In this document: in pieces, positions 5,984 to 8,184 of the stretch
Numbering within the stretch: the stretch's first letter is position 1
How the letters are laid out: every line of letters begins with the position of its first letter
DNA from: an uncultured Chromatiaceae bacterium
Lineage (GTDB): Bacteria > Pseudomonadota > Gammaproteobacteria > Enterobacterales > Alteromonadaceae
Length of the DNA stretch: 8,184 bases
Assembly: GCA_946482615.1 (NCBI GenBank)
Contig: CAMLSF010000160.1
Coordinates: forward strand, 1-8,184
Direction: 5' to 3'
Notes under the pieces: model-generated
The model's database searches: none
What the model saw: the letters and a program-made list of their open reading frames with translations, nothing else
Told to the model about the DNA's origin: nothing
Program-made: the position numbers and the translations under genes

Positions 5984-6012
5984 AAATAAAAAAGCCACCG
6001 GATTGGTGGCTT
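5984..6012 (-). terminator. Intrinsic terminator of the DUF2024-rof operon
   Basis: On the minus strand, GCCACC and GGTGGC (6010-6005 and 5999-5994) form a stem with a five-base loop, lengthened by two A-T pairs. A T-rich run (5991-5984 and beyond) follows. It lies 22 bases beyond the rof stop and separates this operon from the promoter of the thioredoxin-like genes. Confidence 0.87.
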
Positions 6013-6034
6013 CTTAGTTATTGGGAGGATAGGG

Positions 6035-6310
6035 TTAAATAGCGCAGCTTCCGCCTTGCTGTAACCAAATCTCCTGTTGGGGAGCATTGGCATCCAGCAC
6101 CTCAATACGTTCAATCTGCAGCAGTGGAATTTCCACTTTTTGCCCGTCCTTATCCAGCAGCAGAAATTCTTCCTGTGCTGTACTTCGGGTGTCACGGGCA
6201 ATACCCTCAATAGTGCTGCCATCCAGCTGATGGATCAGGACCTGGTATCGTCTCATACAGATAATTTCGACATGATCATGTAAATCACAAGCAAGAATGG
6301 CCGGGCTCAT
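6035..6310 (-). CDS. rof: Rof-like Rho-binding antiterminator
   Basis: This 91-residue protein matches the Rof/YaeO family, which binds the termination factor Rho and blocks its primary RNA-binding site, reducing Rho-dependent termination. Supporting sequence includes the N-terminal CDLHDHVEIICMRRYQVLI, corresponding to the conserved CDxxDxxEIxCMRRYxL start of Rof. It is followed by LDGSTIEGIARDT and EEFLLLDKDGQKVEIPL, the Sm-like beta-rich core. Length is as expected (E. coli Rof has about 85). AAAGGAG (6318-6324) precedes the ATG by seven bases. It is cotranscribed with the DUF2024 gene upstream (42-base gap) and ends at the intrinsic terminator at 5984-6012. Being second in an operon with MarR-type operators is the odd part: Rho inhibition may be switched on by the signal MarR senses. 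Confidence 0.88.
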   Translation of the reverse strand: MSPAILACDLHDHVEIICMRRYQVLIHQLDGSTIEGIARDTRSTAQEEFLLLDKDGQKVEIPLLQIERIEVLDANAPQQEIWLQQGGSCAI

Positions 6311-6352
6311 CAGGGTGCTCCTTTGATGTTGCGTTAATTAAAACAGAGCCGC

Positions 6353-6607
6353 TTAGCAGCCCTGTAATTTCAGAATGTAATACCCCTGCGTATTAATAGC
6401 TGCAATAACAGCTGGGGTGGCTATTTCGTTATGACAAAAATCACAGCTTTGTTGCTGAATGTCGTCACTGTTATAGCCTTGTTGTTGTAAAAACTGCTGT
6501 GCATAGAGTTTAGCCTTAGCTGCGTGCTCTGGCGTTACCAACACATCAAAATGCAGATAATGGCCATTGGTCGTTTTTACATGGGTGTCAAAAACCTGAA
6601 CGTTCAT
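6353..6607 (-). CDS. DUF2024 family protein
   Basis: This is an 84-residue cytoplasmic protein. The ATG at 6607 is used, since GAGGAG (about 6614-6619) sits at a good distance. An in-frame ATG at 6625 lies upstream of that site. The start MNVQVFDTHVKTTNGHYLHFDVLV fits my memory of the DUF2024 family, small alpha/beta proteins of unknown function. A CDFCHNE motif (Cys55, Cys58) could bind metal or be redox active. The last residue is also Cys. It is the first gene of the operon with rof and directly divergent from the MarR regulator, with a strong promoter (6661-6689) and two operator sites upstream. The setting suggests a thiol or metal stress role, which is inference. Confidence 0.83.
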   Translation of the reverse strand: MNVQVFDTHVKTTNGHYLHFDVLVTPEHAAKAKLYAQQFLQQQGYNSDDIQQQSCDFCHNEIATPAVIAAINTQGYYILKLQGC

Positions 6608-6636
6608 AAAAAGCTCCTCACTCAACCTTAAATTAA

Positions 6637-6651
6637 GTATCGAATCGATAC
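6637..6651. promoter_or_regulatory. Putative MarR operator, perfect palindrome
   Basis: GTATCGAATCGATAC is a perfect 15-base palindrome around a central A, the size usual for MarR-family operators. It lies between the MarR gene and the divergent DUF2024-rof operon, just downstream of the predicted start (about 6654) of the latter. Three relatives occur at 6667-6681, 5850-5864 and 5873-5887. Confidence 0.75.
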
Positions 6652-6660
6652 ATTGTGAAA

Positions 6661-6689
6661 ATAATAGTTTCGCTTCGATACAATGTCAA
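6661..6689 (-). promoter_or_regulatory. Sigma-70 promoter of the DUF2024-rof operon
   Basis: On the minus strand, TTGACA (6689-6684) is followed after a 17-base spacer by TATTAT (6666-6661). The predicted start is near 6654, with about 46 bases of leader. The layout copies the promoter at 5867-5895, including operators in the spacer and at the start. Confidence 0.82.
6667..6681. promoter_or_regulatory. Putative MarR operator within the DUF2024-rof promoter spacer
   Basis: GTTTCGCTTCGATAC has a perfect right half (TCGATAC) and a degenerate left half, and its centre is 30 bases from that of 6637-6651. It fills the minus-strand spacer and also overlaps the expected -35 of the plus-strand MarR promoter. 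Bases 6675-6690 match 5881-5896 with two differences in 16. Confidence 0.65.
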
Positions 6690-6691
6690 GC

Positions 6692-6697
6692 TATACT
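6692..6697 (+). promoter_or_regulatory. Likely -10 box of the marR-amidotransferase operon
   Basis: TATACT matches the -10 consensus at five of six positions. No good -35 lies 17 bases upstream; that position falls in the operator at 6667-6681. The predicted start, near 6704, leaves no room for a ribosome binding site before the ATG at 6709, and so favours the ATG at 6739. Confidence 0.5.
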
Positions 6698-6738
6698 GTG
6701 AAGATAAAATGCAGATTAATGTGCAGGTGTTAACTAGT

Positions 6739-7299
6739 ATGGCTTTAAGCTTTTTTGATTATGTCGAACGCATCAACAGTTTGCTGCGCAGCTGGCAGCG
6801 GGATGACGCCGAACTTTCTATGGTGCCGGCAGTGCAGCTCAGTGCTTTGCGTTATCTGAGTATTTGTAATCATTACTCAGACACTGTGATGGGCGTGACC
6901 GATTATCTGGGCCTGACCAAAGGCACAGTGTCCCAGTCGTTAAAAGCGCTGGAAGAACGGCAGTGGATCTACAAAGAGCCGGATCTGCAGGACAAACGCA
7001 TAGTGCATTTAAAACCAACAGCAGCAGGTTTAGCTGTGGTGCAACAGTTGGTGGCTGTGCAGGTGCTGCAACAGGCCGTGCAGCAGTTGGGGCCTGAACT
7101 GGAACAACAACTGACCGGTGCTTTGCATCAACTGCTGACTCAGGTGCAGCAGCAACAGCAGCGCAAAAGTTTTGGTCAATGCAAAAGTTGTCGTTTCCAT
7201 CAACAGCAGGACGGTTTGCCTTTTTGTGGTTTAACTCAGCAGCCTTTGCCTGTCGCAAGCACAGAGCTGATTTGTCGTGAGCATCAGGACCCGGCATAG
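6739..7299 (+). CDS. MarR family regulator with C-terminal four-cysteine cluster
   Basis: This encodes 186 residues from the ATG at 6739, which has AGGTG at 6725-6729. An ATG at 6709 would add ten residues but lacks a clear ribosome binding site. A winged helix-turn-helix is evident: VMGVTDYLGLTKGTVSQSLK (recognition helix KGTVSQSLKALEE) and wing DLQDKRIVHLKPTAAG. A Gln-rich dimerisation helix follows to about residue 140. Unusually, the C-terminus continues with C148-x2-C151-x11-C163-x15-C179 (QCKSCRFHQ, PFCGLTQQPL, ELICREH). It could bind an iron-sulfur cluster or zinc, or act as a redox switch. It probably represses itself and the divergent DUF2024-rof operon through the sites at 6637-6681, and the thioredoxin-like operon through 5850-5887. 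An amidotransferase gene follows after 12 bases. Confidence 0.9.
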   Translation: MALSFFDYVERINSLLRSWQRDDAELSMVPAVQLSALRYLSICNHYSDTVMGVTDYLGLTKGTVSQSLKALEERQWIYKEPDLQDKRIVHLKPTAAGLAVVQQLVAVQVLQQAVQQLGPELEQQLTGALHQLLTQVQQQQQRKSFGQCKSCRFHQQQDGLPFCGLTQQPLPVASTELICREHQDPA

Positions 7300-7311
7300 A
7301 GGAGAAAATAG

Positions 7312-8019
7312 ATGAAGACGAAACCTTGTGTGGTGATCCGGCATTTGCAGTTTGAAGATCTCGGTAGTTTTGCTGAGCCATTGATGGCTGCCGGTTATCA
7401 GCTGCAGTATCTGGATGCGGCTGTGGATGAGTTAACAGCCGCATATCAGGCCGATTTAACTGTCATTTTAGGTGGCCCTGTTGGCGTGTACGACACGGCT
7501 TTGTATCCATTTTTACAGACTGAGCTTTCGATCGCCAAACAACGTCTGGCAGAACAACGGCCTTTGTTAGGGGTCTGTCTGGGGGCACAGTTGATAGCCG
7601 CAGCTGCTGGTGCTGCTGTCTATCCGGGCGCTTCTGGCAAAGAAATCGGCTGGTCGCCTGTTCGTTTTACTCAAGAAGGGCTGGACACAGGTCTTTTTGC
7701 TGTGGAGAACACGAAGCAGGACATCCCTATGTTTCACTGGCATGGCGATACCTTTGATTTACCTGCTGGTGCAGAGTTGTTGGCATCCAGTGAACACTAC
7801 AAACAAATCTACCGTATAGGTTCACAGGTACTGGCCTTTCAATGTCACCCTGAACTGGAGGGCCAGCGTATCGAACAATGGTTGCTTGGCCATGCCGCCG
7901 AATTAGCGGCCTGGCCTTTGGCAGACTTAACGAAAATCCGTCAGGACACCCAGGCTTATGCCCCGGCTTTACGCCAGTTTAGCCAGCAACTGCTGACGCG
8001 CTGGCTGGATAAGCTGTAA
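7312..8019 (+). CDS. Class I glutamine amidotransferase (GMP synthase-like)
   Basis: This 235-residue protein has the class I (triad) amidotransferase fold. The nucleophile is Cys89 in GVCLGAQLIA, with the preceding strand DLTVILGGPVGVYD. The catalytic His179 and Glu181 lie in FQCHPELE. FHWHGDTFDLPAGAELLA (about 141-158) is typical of GMP-synthase-like stand-alone amidotransferases. It would hydrolyse glutamine, or a gamma-glutamyl compound, and pass on ammonia. No synthetase domain is present, so the acceptor is unknown. GAGGAG (7299-7304) precedes the ATG, and the gene begins 12 bases after marR, so both should be one operon. It converges on the NorR-like gene with a six-base gap and no terminator. 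Confidence 0.9.
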   Translation: MKTKPCVVIRHLQFEDLGSFAEPLMAAGYQLQYLDAAVDELTAAYQADLTVILGGPVGVYDTALYPFLQTELSIAKQRLAEQRPLLGVCLGAQLIAAAAGAAVYPGASGKEIGWSPVRFTQEGLDTGLFAVENTKQDIPMFHWHGDTFDLPAGAELLASSEHYKQIYRIGSQVLAFQCHPELEGQRIEQWLLGHAAELAAWPLADLTKIRQDTQAYAPALRQFSQQLLTRWLDKL

Positions 8020-8025
8020 AACGAC

Positions 8026-8184
8026 TTAGCTACGCACTGTTTTTTCGACTTTAATACCTAAACGTTTGGCAAGGCGGGCCAGATTGGCTCTGTCTAGATC
8101 CAGCTGCTTCGCCGCCAGACTCCAGTTGCCGCCGGTTTGGCTTAGGATTTGAATAATCTGCTGTTTCTGAAATTCTTCAGTGGC
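8026..8184 (-). CDS. norR: C-terminal end of a NorR-like sigma-54 activator (partial)
   Basis: Only the last 52 codons are present; the gene continues past the right edge. The piece, from ATEEFQKQQIIQILSQTGGN to LAKRLGIKVEKTVRS, is a Fis-type helix-turn-helix. The motif NWSLAAKQLDLDRANLARLAKRLG resembles the end of NorR, the nitric-oxide-sensing sigma-54-dependent activator of NO detoxification genes (in E. coli NorR, NLHRLAKRLGLKD). The NO-binding GAF domain and the AAA+ domain lie outside the window, so NorR is likely but another sigma-54 activator cannot be excluded. The stop codon is six bases from the end of the convergent amidotransferase gene. Confidence 0.68.
   Translation of the reverse strand, partial: ATEEFQKQQIIQILSQTGGNWSLAAKQLDLDRANLARLAKRLGIKVEKTVRS

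Noticed and set aside
6123..6137. Palindrome AGTGGAATTTCCACT
   Set aside because: It lies inside rof coding sequence, far from a gene start, and is unrelated to the MarR-type sites; likely chance.
6839..7444. Long minus-strand open frame of 201 codons
   Set aside because: It is opposite the MarR and amidotransferase genes, both of which have clear domains and motifs; its protein shows no recognisable features.

Overview
The window looks like chromosomal DNA from a Gram-negative gammaproteobacterium. Supporting signs are Sec signal peptides, a lipoprotein, an outer-membrane barrel, a Rof-type Rho antiterminator and a NorR-like C-terminus. The glutamine-rich proteins and mid-range base composition remind me of Rheinheimera or related Alteromonadales/Chromatiaceae, but that is an impression, not a proof. 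I see no insertion sequence, tRNA, rRNA, CRISPR array or phage gene, and no gene-free stretch exceeds 300 bases.

Left half (1-4783), an envelope module around an ECF sigma factor. A small secreted Ala/Ser/Gln-rich protein (64-648) is followed, across an intrinsic terminator, by a predicted outer-membrane beta-barrel (694-1608). Convergent to these is an exported S8 (subtilisin-like) protease (1605-2951, minus). Divergent from the protease is a three-gene operon with two ATGA overlaps: ECF sigma factor (3076-3564), membrane anti-sigma factor (3561-4274) and lipoprotein (4271-4756). The same promoter-like pattern, GGAAT then CGT about 17 bases later, lies before the secreted-protein gene, before the sigma operon and, one base tighter, before the protease. 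The simplest reading is that the sigma factor controls its own operon, the protease and the secreted protein/barrel pair. This is the best candidate for an undescribed system.

Right half (4799-8019), a MarR-controlled redox-like cluster. A MarR regulator with a C-terminal four-cysteine cluster (6739-7299) is followed by a class I glutamine amidotransferase (7312-8019). Divergent from it are a DUF2024 protein (6353-6607) and a Rof-like Rho antiterminator (6035-6310), closed by an intrinsic terminator. Further along the minus strand, a CPVC thioredoxin/glutaredoxin-like protein (5548-5790) is coupled to an exported protein whose predicted mature N-terminus is histidine (4799-5539). Both minus-strand promoters have a TTGACA -35, a 17-base spacer and a good -10. 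Each carries two copies of a near-palindrome resembling GTATCGAATCGATAC, one in the spacer and one at the start site. They probably form one MarR regulon.

The window ends in the last 52 codons of a minus-strand gene whose Fis-type helix-turn-helix resembles the end of the nitric-oxide sensor NorR.
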